64,000 nt of DNA, from assembly GCF_940670765.1 (NCBI RefSeq), contig NZ_CALNVW010000043.1, forward strand, positions 119,282 to 183,281. The letters are read 5' to 3'. The notes under the pieces were generated by a model that did no database searches, was not told the origin of the DNA, and worked only from the letters and a program-made list of their open reading frames with translations. Of the stretch, positions 1 to 8,282 are shown in pieces. The translations under genes and the position numbers were made by a program. Numbering within the stretch: the first letter of the stretch is position 1; every line of letters begins with the position of its first letter. This stretch comes from Streptomyces sp. A 4/2 (lineage in GTDB: Bacteria > Actinomycetota > Actinomycetes > Streptomycetales > Streptomycetaceae).

Positions 1-208
1 CGTGCTCTCGGGAGCGATGTGGGCAGGACGGGCTCGTGAGACGAACTCGCCCGAACGGTGGTGCCGGATACGGAGGTTGTCAACAGTGCGAAACGCGTCA
101 GGAGGGAACCGCAGGGTAGCGGGCGCATTGTCGGTACGCGGACAATGCAGCGACCCTTCGACGTCCGGGTGCCGGTCGGCTCCCGGGCTGATCCGAGAGG
201 AACCCACC

Positions 209-1126
209 ATGCGCAAGCCTCTCCTTGCCACCCTGGCCACGCTCACCCTGGGCGCAGCCGCCCTGGCCGGAACTGCGGGCACGGCCGCCGCGGCCCCGGC
301 CGGGGGAGGCCGTGCGGCCCCCGCCGTCACGACGCCGGGCGCGCATCCGGACGGCGGGAAGGTGACCCCCGCAGCGGCTCGGGCCACCTCATTCGCCGGC
401 ACGGTCGCACTCAGCAACTGTTCGGGCTCCCTGGTCCGTATGCCGAACTCGCAGTCGACGGACCCCGCGCTGGTCATGACGAACGGCCACTGCCTCGAAA
501 CGGGCTTTCCCAGCGCAGGCCAGGTCATCACCGGCCAGTCATCGACCCGCAGTTTCACGCTCCTCAACGCCTCGGCCGGCAGCGCCGGAACGCTCAAGGC
601 GAACCAGGTCGTCTACTCGACGATGACCGACACCGACGTGACGATCTACCAACTGACCAAGACCTACGCCCAGATACAGCAATCCACCGGGATAGCCCCG
701 CTGACGCTGTCCGCCACCCACCCGGTGCAGGGCCACGCGGTCAACGTGGTCTCCGGCTATTGGAAACAGGCCTACTCCTGCTCGGTCGACGGGTTCGCGT
801 ACCGCCTCAAGGAGGATCAGTGGACGTGGAAGGACGCCGTCCGCTACACCCCGGAATGCCAGGTCATCGGTGGCACTTCGGGCTCTCCGGTGATCGACAC
901 GACGACGGGACAGATCACGGCGATCAACAACACCACGAACGAGAGCGGCGAACGCTGCACCCTCGACAACCCCTGCGAGGTGGACGAACAGGGCACCGTG
1001 ACCATCCGCGAGGGCATCGGCTACGCCGAGGAGACGTACGGCATCCCGGCGTGTTTCACCACGGGCAACAAGCTCGACCTGGCGGCAGCGGGGTGCGAAC
1101 TACCGAAACCGTCGGGGACGCGGTGA
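209..1126 (+). CDS. Secreted trypsin-like serine protease
   Basis: 305 aa. The ATG at 209 is preferred over in-frame upstream codons because GAGAGG lies about 9 bases before it and the protein then opens with a Sec-type signal (MRKPLL, a hydrophobic run, then TAAAAPA near residues 25-31). Candidate catalytic residues of the chymotrypsin (S1) fold are His94 in TNGHCL, Asp143 in TDTDVTIYQL and Ser224 in GGTSGSP, in the right order and spacing. Paired cysteines (Cys71/Cys95, Cys191/Cys217 and others) fit an exported, disulphide-bonded enzyme. It should act outside the cell on proteins. The substrate cannot be read from sequence. Transcribed alone; the next gene converges on it. Confidence 0.85.
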   Translation: MRKPLLATLATLTLGAAALAGTAGTAAAAPAGGGRAAPAVTTPGAHPDGGKVTPAAARATSFAGTVALSNCSGSLVRMPNSQSTDPALVMTNGHCLETGFPSAGQVITGQSSTRSFTLLNASAGSAGTLKANQVVYSTMTDTDVTIYQLTKTYAQIQQSTGIAPLTLSATHPVQGHAVNVVSGYWKQAYSCSVDGFAYRLKEDQWTWKDAVRYTPECQVIGGTSGSPVIDTTTGQITAINNTTNESGERCTLDNPCEVDEQGTVTIREGIGYAEETYGIPACFTTGNKLDLAAAGCELPKPSGTR

Positions 1127-1156
1127 CCTGGAAAGCCCCAGGGACGCGGTGACCTG
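1115..1156. repeat. 16-bp direct repeat at the 3' end of the protease gene
   Basis: GGGACGCGGTGACCTG occurs at 1115-1130, spanning the stop codon, and again at 1141-1156. The copies are identical and 26 bases apart start to start. This looks like a small local duplication and has no known role. Confidence 0.6.
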
Positions 1157-1227
1157 ACAGCCTTTCGCCAAGGGCGCCGGGGCAAGCACGTCACCCGCGC
1201 CTCCCGCTTCCTTGTCCCGGGCCCCGG

Positions 1228-1264
1228 ACGCGCCCGCCCCAAGCAGCCGTGTCGGGGGGCGCGT
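1228..1264. terminator. Possible bidirectional terminator hairpin
   Basis: In the 354-base gap between the converging protease and lanB genes, ACGCGCC (1228-1234) can pair with GGCGCGT (1258-1264), with further G/C pairing just inside. There is no U-tract, which is usual in Streptomyces. Nothing else recognisable was seen in 1127-1480. Confidence 0.35.
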
Positions 1265-1480
1265 GGAGCACGCTCGTGTCGCAGGCGCCTGGGCAGGCGA
1301 GGTTTTCACGGACGTTTCAGGCTGCTTCCGCGACAGGCCTGACCGCGACCGATGGTGCGCTCCAGCCTTCACGTCCGCTCGGGACTGGAGCGCAGCAGCG
1401 GTGTCAAGGCATGTCGAGTTGGCGGCAGGTCCGGCGGGCACAAGGCCCGCGAGCCGTGAGCAAGGGACTCGCCGAGACCG

Positions 1481-4400
1481 TCATCGCCGCTGAGTCTGCC
1501 GGTCGAGGTGACCCTGCACGGTGTTCCGTACCAGTACCAGGACCGTGTCCTCGCCTGCGGGTGGTATGCATACCGCGCGGTTGTAGTGCATGTGCAGGAG
1601 TGAAGGCAGGGGAGTGTGCTGCCCTTCCTCTGCGGTGATTCCCCGGCCGAGGTCGCTTATTACCTGTCCGTACCGAGCGAAGGCCTCGGCGCGGTTCGCC
1701 GCAGCAGAGGCCAGCGGGCCGGGACCGCAGAGTCGGGCCAGCGCCGGAGCGGGTGAGCCGGGGGAGAGGAGGCTGGGAGAGCCGTCGAGGAGTCGGTCAA
1801 GGAGCTTTTGCCGGTTGCGTACGGAGGCGGTCTGCGGGGTGCGCGGGTACCGGGCCAGCAGCCACGGTGCCCAGGGTTCCGGGCCGGCCGTCGCGCGGAG
1901 GGCATCGAGTTGGTTGACCGCGCACAGCACGACCGGGTCGCCGCTCAGCGATCCCTCGCGCAGCGCGGAGAGTTGTGCCACTACCAGTTCGCTGTCGGCC
2001 TGGAACGCCCTCTCGGCAGCCTTCAGTGCTCGGGGACCGCCGTAGCGGGCCGTCTCCGGTCGGTAGCTGTCCAGGACCACCCGCCCCAGGAGTCCGTCCG
2101 CGCGCAGACGCTCGGCCCAGGTGTGCAGCGCCGGAAGCACCTCGCGCGTCAACCGCTGGGGGCTGCCGTGGAACCGCACCCGCAGATGCGGATCGGGGTC
2201 GCCGTACCGCAGGAAGAACCAGCGGTCCACGTGGTCACCTATGTGCGCGAGCAATTCCGGCAGGTGGACTCCGATCACCTCGTCGTGCCGTTCGTACGCG
2301 ATGTACAGCTTGGCGTACAGCCAGGGGCCGCCCACGAGATGAGGCGACTCGACGAGCTGGGGGCGTAGCCGGCGGGGAGCGGTGGCGCCGGCCGGCCGGT
2401 GGGTGAACAGCGGGAAGACCACCTCGTTCGCGTGCGCTCCCGCCGGGCCGGTCAGCCAGCCGTCTCCCGGGTCGGGGCCGGTCGGACCGGGCAGGAAGGG
2501 CGCCTCCTCCAGAGTCACCGGCAGCCCCCGGGCCGCTTCCTTACGTATCAGCTCCACGTGCGCGGCGCAGGTCAGGTCGGTTTCCACGCGCTGGTCGCCG
2601 GTGCCTAGCAGCACGCGTCGAGGCAGCCCCGACCGCTCGGCCCAGGCAGTGAAGTGCTGTGTCCAGAGGGCCGGTTCGGCAGTGGCGGGCGGAGAGAGCC
2701 TGGTGTCCAGCCGCCAGCGGGCAGCGGTCAGCACGGTCCGGCCGTAGCGGACGCGCGGTAGGAACGGGGCCGCCGACAGTGAGCCCCAGTCCCAGCTCTG
2801 CCACGGCCGGGCCCCGGTCATGGGGATCTCACTGAGGAGACGGGCGAGGTTGGGGGCATGCCGTTCGAATTCCAGCATGTGGAAGGAGAGCGGTACGACC
2901 TCGCGGTCCCGGCTGAGTGAGACCAGCCGCAGACGCCGGTCGTCGGCCACCACTGCCAGGTCCGAGGGGACGAGGGTCAGCGGGTCGGCAGGGTCGGCGT
3001 ACAGACCGACAGGCAGCCGGTGAGGCGTCCAGTGCGGCAGCCGGGTGATGTTCCCGCTGCGGAACGGGACCGGGCGGCAGTCCAGTTGGGCAGTCAGCTC
3101 CGGTGCGTACTGGGCGGCGGAGCGCCGCGCCACCTCGCGGAGGAGGTCACTTCTCGCGGGCCCCAGGGCGTGTGTGAAGCGGGCCGATGCCGCGCCCGCG
3201 AGGTCCGAGCCGGGCCCGGTGGTCAGCCACAGCCGGAAGTGACCGGCGTCCAGTTCGGCCGTGCCGCGTGCCAGCAGCCGGGCGGGGAAGTCCGTGGACC
3301 GTGGGGGGCCGACGGCTTGGCCGCCTTCGGGGGTGCGGTCGAGGCGGCGGAGCGACTCCGTATCCAGTTCCACCTCCTGTCGGCCGGAACGGACGGCGTC
3401 GAAGACGATGTCGGCGAGCAGCCGTACGCGCTCCGGGGCGTCCGGGCAGAGGAGGGAAGGCAGGTTCTGCCGCAGTACGGGCGGGTGCCGGTAGCCCTGG
3501 GGAGGCCCCAACCCGGTATCCGGATCCAGGAGTTCGAGGACCGGAACCGCGACCTCGGTCCCGTACAGGTCCGTGAACGCCTCATGGAAGCGGCGCAGTT
3601 CCTGCGGGGGGCCGGGCGGGGAGAGCCGCCACAGGACTTCCGCCGCTTGCTCCGCTTCCCGCGCCACTTCTGCGGGCAGGAGGAGATCCGCATCGGCGGC
3701 CAGGTCCACGTGGACCGCTGTCGGTTCACCGGGCAGCAGCTCGGCCATCGCCCGCCGTGCGTGGTCGAGGGTGTGGAGTGCGGCACCGGGCGGGGCGGCG
3801 CCGTAATCGGCGAGCAACTGGTGTATCTCACGCAGCGCGGACAGCTCGGGTACGTCCGGCACGCCGTCGAGCCGGTCGAGCACCGCCGCGATCGGGTCTT
3901 CCTCGTGTGCGTCGGGACGCGCGTCTGTCAGCAGGAACTCCCGCCGCACCAGGGCGGTCAGTGCGGCATCCACGGCGTCCCGGGGAAAGGCCCTGGCCAG
4001 TTCCTCCCTCAACGTCCCCAGCAGAATGGGCCGCCGGGCCTCCCGAAGGGCCGATTCGGCCACGTCTGTACGCGGCAGCGCGAGCTCGAAGAACGTGCCG
4101 CTGCGCCCCCGCTCACCTCCCCGGGCCAGCCGGTCGGTCTGCAAGGACGCGACATGGCTCAGCACGAGCCGGTCGCCGCGGGAGGCGGCGAGTGAGTTGG
4201 TCACCACCGAGAGCCGGTCGGCCACCTCCGGGCGCTGCTCCCACAGGGAGACCAGAGTGAGCAGCCACTGCGCGTCCGGGCGCACCCCGCGGCGGTGGTC
4301 CTCGCCCACGTTCGCCCGTGCGCGCTCGCCCGGCGTGCCGATCCGGGCGAGCGCCACGGCCGCGAAAGTGCCGTACGGGGTGGAGCGCGAAGCCATCCGC

Positions 4401-4696
4401 AGCTGGTAGCCGACCACGGCACGCACGGCTTTGCGCAAGACGCCGAGCCCGGGGCGCGGGCCTGTGCGGAGGGAGTCGAGCCGCTGCCGCAGCGAAGGGC
4501 TGGCCAGGGTGATCGCCTCCAGGAGAGGCGCGTCGCGTGCGGCCACGGCCAGGTAGCCGGCCAGCCGGTCGCTCTCGTCCGGCGCGCCGTGCGCCACGGG
4601 CTCCCCGTAATGCCGCACCAGCTCCCGCGGGCGCACGGGCAGCCGGACGGTCACCGTGTCCGCACAGGAGAACAACGGCGGTTCTGCGGCAGGCAT
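1481..4696 (-). CDS. Full-length LanB-type lantibiotic dehydratase
   Basis: 1071 aa. LanB enzymes use glutamyl-tRNA to glutamylate Ser/Thr of a precursor peptide and then eliminate glutamate, leaving dehydroamino acids. The N-terminal glutamylation domain is shown by the long leader fold and SRSTPYGTFAAVAL at residues 103-116, typical of the family. The C-terminal third, with YAKLYIAYERHDEVI and FFLRYGDPDPHLRVRFHG, is the SpaB_C/thiopeptide-type elimination domain, so this is a complete dehydratase and not a split or PEARL-type ligase. The ATG at 4696 has AGAGGAG just upstream; the open frame continues far 5' but reads the repeats and the mfs gene out of frame. Last gene of the RiPP operon. 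Confidence 0.88.
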   Translation of the reverse strand: MPAAEPPLFSCADTVTVRLPVRPRELVRHYGEPVAHGAPDESDRLAGYLAVAARDAPLLEAITLASPSLRQRLDSLRTGPRPGLGVLRKAVRAVVGYQLRMASRSTPYGTFAAVALARIGTPGERARANVGEDHRRGVRPDAQWLLTLVSLWEQRPEVADRLSVVTNSLAASRGDRLVLSHVASLQTDRLARGGERGRSGTFFELALPRTDVAESALREARRPILLGTLREELARAFPRDAVDAALTALVRREFLLTDARPDAHEEDPIAAVLDRLDGVPDVPELSALREIHQLLADYGAAPPGAALHTLDHARRAMAELLPGEPTAVHVDLAADADLLLPAEVAREAEQAAEVLWRLSPPGPPQELRRFHEAFTDLYGTEVAVPVLELLDPDTGLGPPQGYRHPPVLRQNLPSLLCPDAPERVRLLADIVFDAVRSGRQEVELDTESLRRLDRTPEGGQAVGPPRSTDFPARLLARGTAELDAGHFRLWLTTGPGSDLAGAASARFTHALGPARSDLLREVARRSAAQYAPELTAQLDCRPVPFRSGNITRLPHWTPHRLPVGLYADPADPLTLVPSDLAVVADDRRLRLVSLSRDREVVPLSFHMLEFERHAPNLARLLSEIPMTGARPWQSWDWGSLSAAPFLPRVRYGRTVLTAARWRLDTRLSPPATAEPALWTQHFTAWAERSGLPRRVLLGTGDQRVETDLTCAAHVELIRKEAARGLPVTLEEAPFLPGPTGPDPGDGWLTGPAGAHANEVVFPLFTHRPAGATAPRRLRPQLVESPHLVGGPWLYAKLYIAYERHDEVIGVHLPELLAHIGDHVDRWFFLRYGDPDPHLRVRFHGSPQRLTREVLPALHTWAERLRADGLLGRVVLDSYRPETARYGGPRALKAAERAFQADSELVVAQLSALREGSLSGDPVVLCAVNQLDALRATAGPEPWAPWLLARYPRTPQTASVRNRQKLLDRLLDGSPSLLSPGSPAPALARLCGPGPLASAAANRAEAFARYGQVISDLGRGITAEEGQHTPLPSLLHMHYNRAVCIPPAGEDTVLVLVRNTVQGHLDRQTQRR

Positions 4697-4710
4697 GGCA
4701 CTCCTCTGAC

Positions 4711-4760
4711 GGATGGATGCGGATAGACACGGATGGACAAGGATGGATACGGATGGGAAG
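4711..4760. repeat. Five tandem 10-bp units between mfs and lanB
   Basis: Five consecutive 10-base units of form GGATGGAYAC (4711-4720, 4721-4730, 4731-4740, 4741-4750, 4751-4760; variants ggatggatgc, ggatagacac, ggatggacaa, ggatggatac, ggatgggaag). They sit immediately 5' of the lanB ribosome binding site on the transcribed strand. Units have diverged at 1-4 positions. Possible roles are a slippage-prone spacer, a protein site array or a translation modulator; none is shown. Confidence 0.8.
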
Positions 4761-4782
4761 CGGGTACGGGGAGAACGCCGTG

Positions 4783-6045
4783 TCACACGGCGCGCAGCGC
4801 GCTCCGCGCCCGGGGCCAGAGCAGCGGCCACGCGACGACGCAGCAGCCCACCGCACCCATGGCCAGCAAGGAGTCGTCCAGCCCGAGGGCGGCAGTCATG
4901 GGACCCGCGAGAACCATGCCCAGAGGCAGGGACGCGAAAGAGCCGAGGAAGTCCCAGGCGCTGACCCGGCCCAGCACCCCGGCGGGCACGCCACGCTGCA
5001 GCGCGGTGGACCACAGGATGGCGAAGATCCCCTCCGCCGTGCCGAGAAGTCCGTACGCCAGCGTCACCTGCCACCACGAACCGTGCACCGCCATGGCGAG
5101 GCAGGGCAGGCAGAAGGCCGCCATCACGGCCGAGCACATCAGGACAGGGTGCTTCGGTGCCCAGCGCAGCATGAGCATGCCGCCCAGGACCGCGCCGACG
5201 CCCGCGCTGGTGAGGAACGCGGCGTACCCCCGTGCCCCCGAGTAGCCCTCCTGAGCGGCGAGCGGGGCCAGCACCTGCATGGGGCCGAGGGCCACCAGAT
5301 TGAGCACGGCGGCCTGGACGATGACCAGCAGGAGCCACCGCCGGCCGACGACTTCGGCCAGCCCTTCGCGCAGTTCGCGCCGGAATCCCTGTACCGGTGG
5401 GTGACGTGGGGCCGCGGCGCGGACCGGGATGCGGTACAGGAGAGCCGCGGCGAGGAAGAAGGACGCGGCATCGGCGGCGATCGCCTCCGCCGGACCGACC
5501 GCGGACGCACACCAGCCGGCGAGCGCCGGACCGACGATTACGCTCAGTGACATCCCGGTGCGCAGCCCGGCGTTGGCGCGCTGCAAGGCGTGCGGTGGGA
5601 CGACGCGCGGCAGTATCGCCCGCGCGGCGGGCCCGGTCACCCCACTCGCGAGCCCGCGGAGGAACGACAGTGCGCCCAGCGCCCAGAGCATGCCCGTACC
5701 GGGCCCGGCGGCCAACAGGACGAAGGTGACGGTCTGCACCGCGCCGCACGTCAGCTCGGCGCCGGCCATCAGGGAGCGGGGGTTCCAGCGGTCGGCCAGC
5801 CCACCCCCGGCCAGTACGCTCGTGAGCGTACCGACCACGGTGGGTGCGGTAGCGGCGGCGACCGTACCGGCCCCGGAGCCCGGAAGACCGGCCACCGCCA
5901 GAGCGAGCGCCACGGTGGTGAAGCAGTTCCCCACCGTCGAGACCCAGGTCGCCAGCGCCAGGCGGGCCAGAGGCCGGCGTGCCCCTGCGGGGATGCCGCC
6001 ACGGTCCGCGGCCTTCGCCGACGGATCCAGGGAGGCACCGCTCAC
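4783..6045 (-). CDS. MFS exporter of the RiPP locus
   Basis: 420 aa, about 12 hydrophobic segments, MFS_3/drug-efflux type: the conserved loop GGGLADRWNPRSLMAG lies after the second segment. The start is GTG at 6045, whose last bases overlap the stop of the radical SAM gene (GTGA), so the two are translationally coupled. No peptidase or ABC exporter is present in the locus, so this carrier is the likely route for the finished peptide and/or the self-protection pump. It lies 86 bases upstream of lanB. Confidence 0.82.
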   Translation of the reverse strand: MSGASLDPSAKAADRGGIPAGARRPLARLALATWVSTVGNCFTTVALALAVAGLPGSGAGTVAAATAPTVVGTLTSVLAGGGLADRWNPRSLMAGAELTCGAVQTVTFVLLAAGPGTGMLWALGALSFLRGLASGVTGPAARAILPRVVPPHALQRANAGLRTGMSLSVIVGPALAGWCASAVGPAEAIAADAASFFLAAALLYRIPVRAAAPRHPPVQGFRRELREGLAEVVGRRWLLLVIVQAAVLNLVALGPMQVLAPLAAQEGYSGARGYAAFLTSAGVGAVLGGMLMLRWAPKHPVLMCSAVMAAFCLPCLAMAVHGSWWQVTLAYGLLGTAEGIFAILWSTALQRGVPAGVLGRVSAWDFLGSFASLPLGMVLAGPMTAALGLDDSLLAMGAVGCCVVAWPLLWPRARSALRAV

Positions 6046-7208
6046 CCCGAACCCAGCTTCCCCTTGAGGTACATCAGGTCCAGCAGTGAGGCGTCCACCT
6101 GGTCGCCGATCTGTGACTCGGCCCGCGCCGCGTCGGGGGTGAGCCGCACGTCGTAGTCGCAGGCGACCCAGCGTGGGGTGATGACCTCGTCGGGCAGGTA
6201 GCCGGAGCGGATGTGGCCGACCTCCCACCCCTCCTTGCCCGCCGACTCCCAGCAGCTGTAGAGCGTGCCGTCGGCGTTGACCACGGCACCGGTCGCGCCG
6301 CTGCGCAGTGCGCAGTAGGGGCAGCGGGTGATCGGCTGGGGCAGCGGCACGGTGAACCCGTACGACAGCGCCCTGGCGTTCCAGCTCTTGCGCCGCTGCG
6401 CGAGCGCGGCGGTGGCCGCGGGGGCGTACTCGTAGCCGATGCCCACGTCGTCGACCGTGGCGAAGCTGATCGCACACCGCTCTGTGGGTGTCCGGGCAGC
6501 AAGGTCGTCGATGAGCGCGTCGATGCCCTCTATCGACGGGGTGGCGACATTGATGCGGAAGTGCCATCGCAGGCCGGTGGCCTCCGCGCTGCGTGAGACG
6601 TTGCGCACGATCCGGTCGTACGTGCCACGGCCCATTCGGTTGACCCGGCTCACATCGTGGTGTTCCTGGTCGCCGTCAAAGGTGATCTGCACCCGGCCGA
6701 GGCCCAGTCCTTCGAGTGTGCGCGCGGTGTCGGCGGTCAGCAGGGTGCCATTGGTGATCATCTCGGCTGACGCGAGACCGGCGCCGGCGGCTCGGTCCAG
6801 GAGGGTGTAGCAGCCCTGACGGTTGAGCAGTGGCTCACCGCCGAAGAGCAGTAGGTGGAGCTTGCCGAGATCCGCCGCGGCCATCCGTTCCCGGGCGAAG
6901 ACCAGGATCTCGTCGATGACCGGGGCAGTGAGGGCGATCTGCGGAATGCGCGGGGGACGGTAGGTGCCCTCCGGAGCGGCCCCGGTGTTCTGGAAACAGT
7001 AGGCGCACCCCAGGTTGCAGGCGCTGCTGGTGAGCACGGTGAGATGAAAGCGGTCGACCGGCGGTACGGCGAAGAAACCGGTGCCGTCGAGTTCGGCCCG
7101 TGCTCCGGTGGTGAGTTCACCGTTCTCTGTCACGGCGGATGACGGCAGCTTGGCCACTTTCCGGCCGGACAGGCACCACCAGTTCGCCTCGCCTCTGATC
7201 AGTCGCAT
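6042..7208 (-). CDS. Radical SAM/SPASM-type peptide maturase
   Basis: 388 aa. The 4Fe-4S/SAM motif is Cys64-x3-Cys68-x2-Cys71 (SACNLGCAYCFQ), followed by the GGEP motif (LLLFGGEPLL). The C-terminal half has a short SPASM/twitch-like cysteine set (RCPYCALRSG ... GTLYSCWESAGKEG) that would bind an auxiliary cluster. Start ATG 7208 has GAGGAA 5-10 bases upstream; an in-frame ATG at 7247 lacks a binding site. Enzymes of this build modify RiPP precursors (thioether, C-C crosslink, epimerisation and others); which one applies here cannot be told. The gene follows the precursor after a strong hairpin and overlaps the exporter start. Confidence 0.85.
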   Translation of the reverse strand: MRLIRGEANWWCLSGRKVAKLPSSAVTENGELTTGARAELDGTGFFAVPPVDRFHLTVLTSSACNLGCAYCFQNTGAAPEGTYRPPRIPQIALTAPVIDEILVFARERMAAADLGKLHLLLFGGEPLLNRQGCYTLLDRAAGAGLASAEMITNGTLLTADTARTLEGLGLGRVQITFDGDQEHHDVSRVNRMGRGTYDRIVRNVSRSAEATGLRWHFRINVATPSIEGIDALIDDLAARTPTERCAISFATVDDVGIGYEYAPAATAALAQRRKSWNARALSYGFTVPLPQPITRCPYCALRSGATGAVVNADGTLYSCWESAGKEGWEVGHIRSGYLPDEVITPRWVACDYDVRLTPDAARAESQIGDQVDASLLDLMYLKGKLGSG

Positions 7209-7258
7209 GGTTCCTCGTCTCGGCACATCTGAGTGTGTGATGCCCATGAGATGGCTGA

Positions 7259-7299
7259 GCCCGGGGAGGGCACGTCGTACCGGCGCGCCCTCCCCGGGC
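7259..7299 (-). terminator. 13-bp perfect hairpin between precursor and maturase genes
   Basis: GCCCGGGGAGGGC (7259-7271) and GCCCTCCCCGGGC (7287-7299) are perfect reverse complements separated by a 15-base loop. The hairpin begins 5 bases after the precursor stop and ends about 50 bases before the radical SAM start. Such elements in peptide operons commonly act as partial terminators or RNA-stabilising stems, so that precursor mRNA outnumbers enzyme mRNA; that role is inferred here. Confidence 0.75.
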
Positions 7300-7304
7300 C
7301 GGCA

Positions 7305-7394
7305 TCAGCGAGCCGGGGTGCCGGTCCGGACGCCACAGGTGTCGGCAGCTTCCTCGGTGTCGAAGACGACGATGGTCTCCTCGGTGTGCTCCAT
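7305..7394 (-). CDS. 29-residue RiPP precursor peptide
   Basis: ATG at 7394 to TGA at 7305-7307, with GGAAAGGAAG about 10 bases upstream. The first ~18 residues are acidic (five Glu and two Asp, with ETIVVFDTEE in the middle), like a leader. The last 12, DTCGVRTGTPAR, hold the only Cys (20), three Thr (19, 24, 26) and no Ser. Placement between methyltransferase and radical SAM genes, next to a strong hairpin and ahead of a LanB, argues strongly for a precursor. Thr19/24/26 are possible dehydration sites and Cys20 a possible thioether partner. The core boundary is not certain: no GG or GA cleavage motif is present. I recognise no named family. Confidence 0.75.
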   Translation of the reverse strand: MEHTEETIVVFDTEEAADTCGVRTGTPAR

Positions 7395-7466
7395 GATCAG
7401 TACTTCCTTTCCATGAGGGGATGGTGCTCGTGCACCGGACGTCTGCTGACGCCCGGAGTCCATGGG

Positions 7467-8282
7467 TCAGCCGGTCGGCGGCCGGCGGGCGATGACGATC
7501 GCCTTGTGGTGCCGCTCCTCGTCGAGCGTGTCGTCGACGTCCGCGGTCCCGGGACGCATGCCGTACACGCGGAGGACGTCGAGGCCGGCCGTGCGGAGCG
7601 CGGAGCGCAGGCGGGGCTCGGGATGGTGACGCTGAAGGTGCGGCGCCTCGAAGCGTCGCCACAGCGGGGTGGCCTCGTCCCGTGCGAAGACGGTGAGGTC
7701 GGCGCGGGCCAGGGCGCCCTCCGGGTGTCCGGGTCCGCAGTGCCCCTGCCAGACGAAGACGGTGTCCTCTTCGTGTGACACCTCGTCGTGTGCGTACCAA
7801 TTCCTGTACGTACGAAGGGTGTTCACGTCGAATACCAGCAGCCCACCGGGGCGCAGTGCCCGTGCCGCACTGGCGAACGCGCTGCTGAGTCCGGCGTCGT
7901 CGAGGAGGTTGTTCACCGCGTCGTCCATGCACAGCACGACGTCGTGGCCCGGACCTGTGCCGGGCAGGTCGCGCATATCGCCCTGCTGGAAGGATATGCC
8001 CCGGTTCGCCGCCTTGGACCGGGCCTCTGCGATCATCGCCGCACTCAGGTCGACACCTGACACCTCGTAGTGCAGATCGCGGAACGCGGCCGTGCTCCTG
8101 CCGGTCCCGCAGGCCACGTCCAGCAGCCGCTTGCCCGGTACGCGGTGGCGGTGCAGCAGGTCGTCAAGGAGGGCGCACCACCGGGGGTAGTCGTCGTGCC
8201 GGGTGAACAAGTCGTAGAAGTGGGCCAACGGTTCATACGTCGCCAGTGCGTGCTCGGAAGCGTCCGTCTCCGCAACTGTCAT
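7467..8282 (-). CDS. Class I SAM-dependent methyltransferase of the RiPP locus
   Basis: 271 aa. The SAM-binding glycine motif LLDVACGTGRST sits at residues 53-64, the acidic end of strand 2 is VSGVDLSAAM, and GDMRDLP is the post-III region. The ATG at 8282 follows GAGGGAGAGGGT; an in-frame start at 8372 would add an unlike, Arg-rich tail. It is the first gene of the operon, 72 bases before the precursor. It may methylate the N-terminus, C-terminus or a side chain of the peptide; the target is not visible. The C-terminal third resembles general small-molecule/peptide methyltransferases rather than the isoaspartate type found in FxLD loci. Confidence 0.8.
   Translation of the reverse strand: MTVAETDASEHALATYEPLAHFYDLFTRHDDYPRWCALLDDLLHRHRVPGKRLLDVACGTGRSTAAFRDLHYEVSGVDLSAAMIAEARSKAANRGISFQQGDMRDLPGTGPGHDVVLCMDDAVNNLLDDAGLSSAFASAARALRPGGLLVFDVNTLRTYRNWYAHDEVSHEEDTVFVWQGHCGPGHPEGALARADLTVFARDEATPLWRRFEAPHLQRHHPEPRLRSALRTAGLDVLRVYGMRPGTADVDDTLDEERHHKAIVIARRPPTG

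Noticed and set aside
1481..4696. LanB as a PEARL-type peptide aminoacyl-tRNA ligase or split thiopeptide dehydratase
   Set aside because: The C-terminal SpaB_C elimination domain is present in the same protein, so ordinary dehydration is the better reading.
4697..5749. Upstream extension of the lanB frame (about 350 extra codons)
   Set aside because: It reads the mfs gene antisense-frame and the 10-bp repeats; a good binding site and family start exist at 4696.
7305..7394. Precursor as an FxLD-family or FxSxx-type peptide
   Set aside because: It lacks the FxLD and C-terminal FxS motifs, and the methyltransferase is not the isoaspartate type used in FxLD loci.
7233..7778. Plus-strand frame opposite the precursor and methyltransferase
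   Set aside because: Shadow frame with no binding site; the minus-strand genes account for the coding bias.
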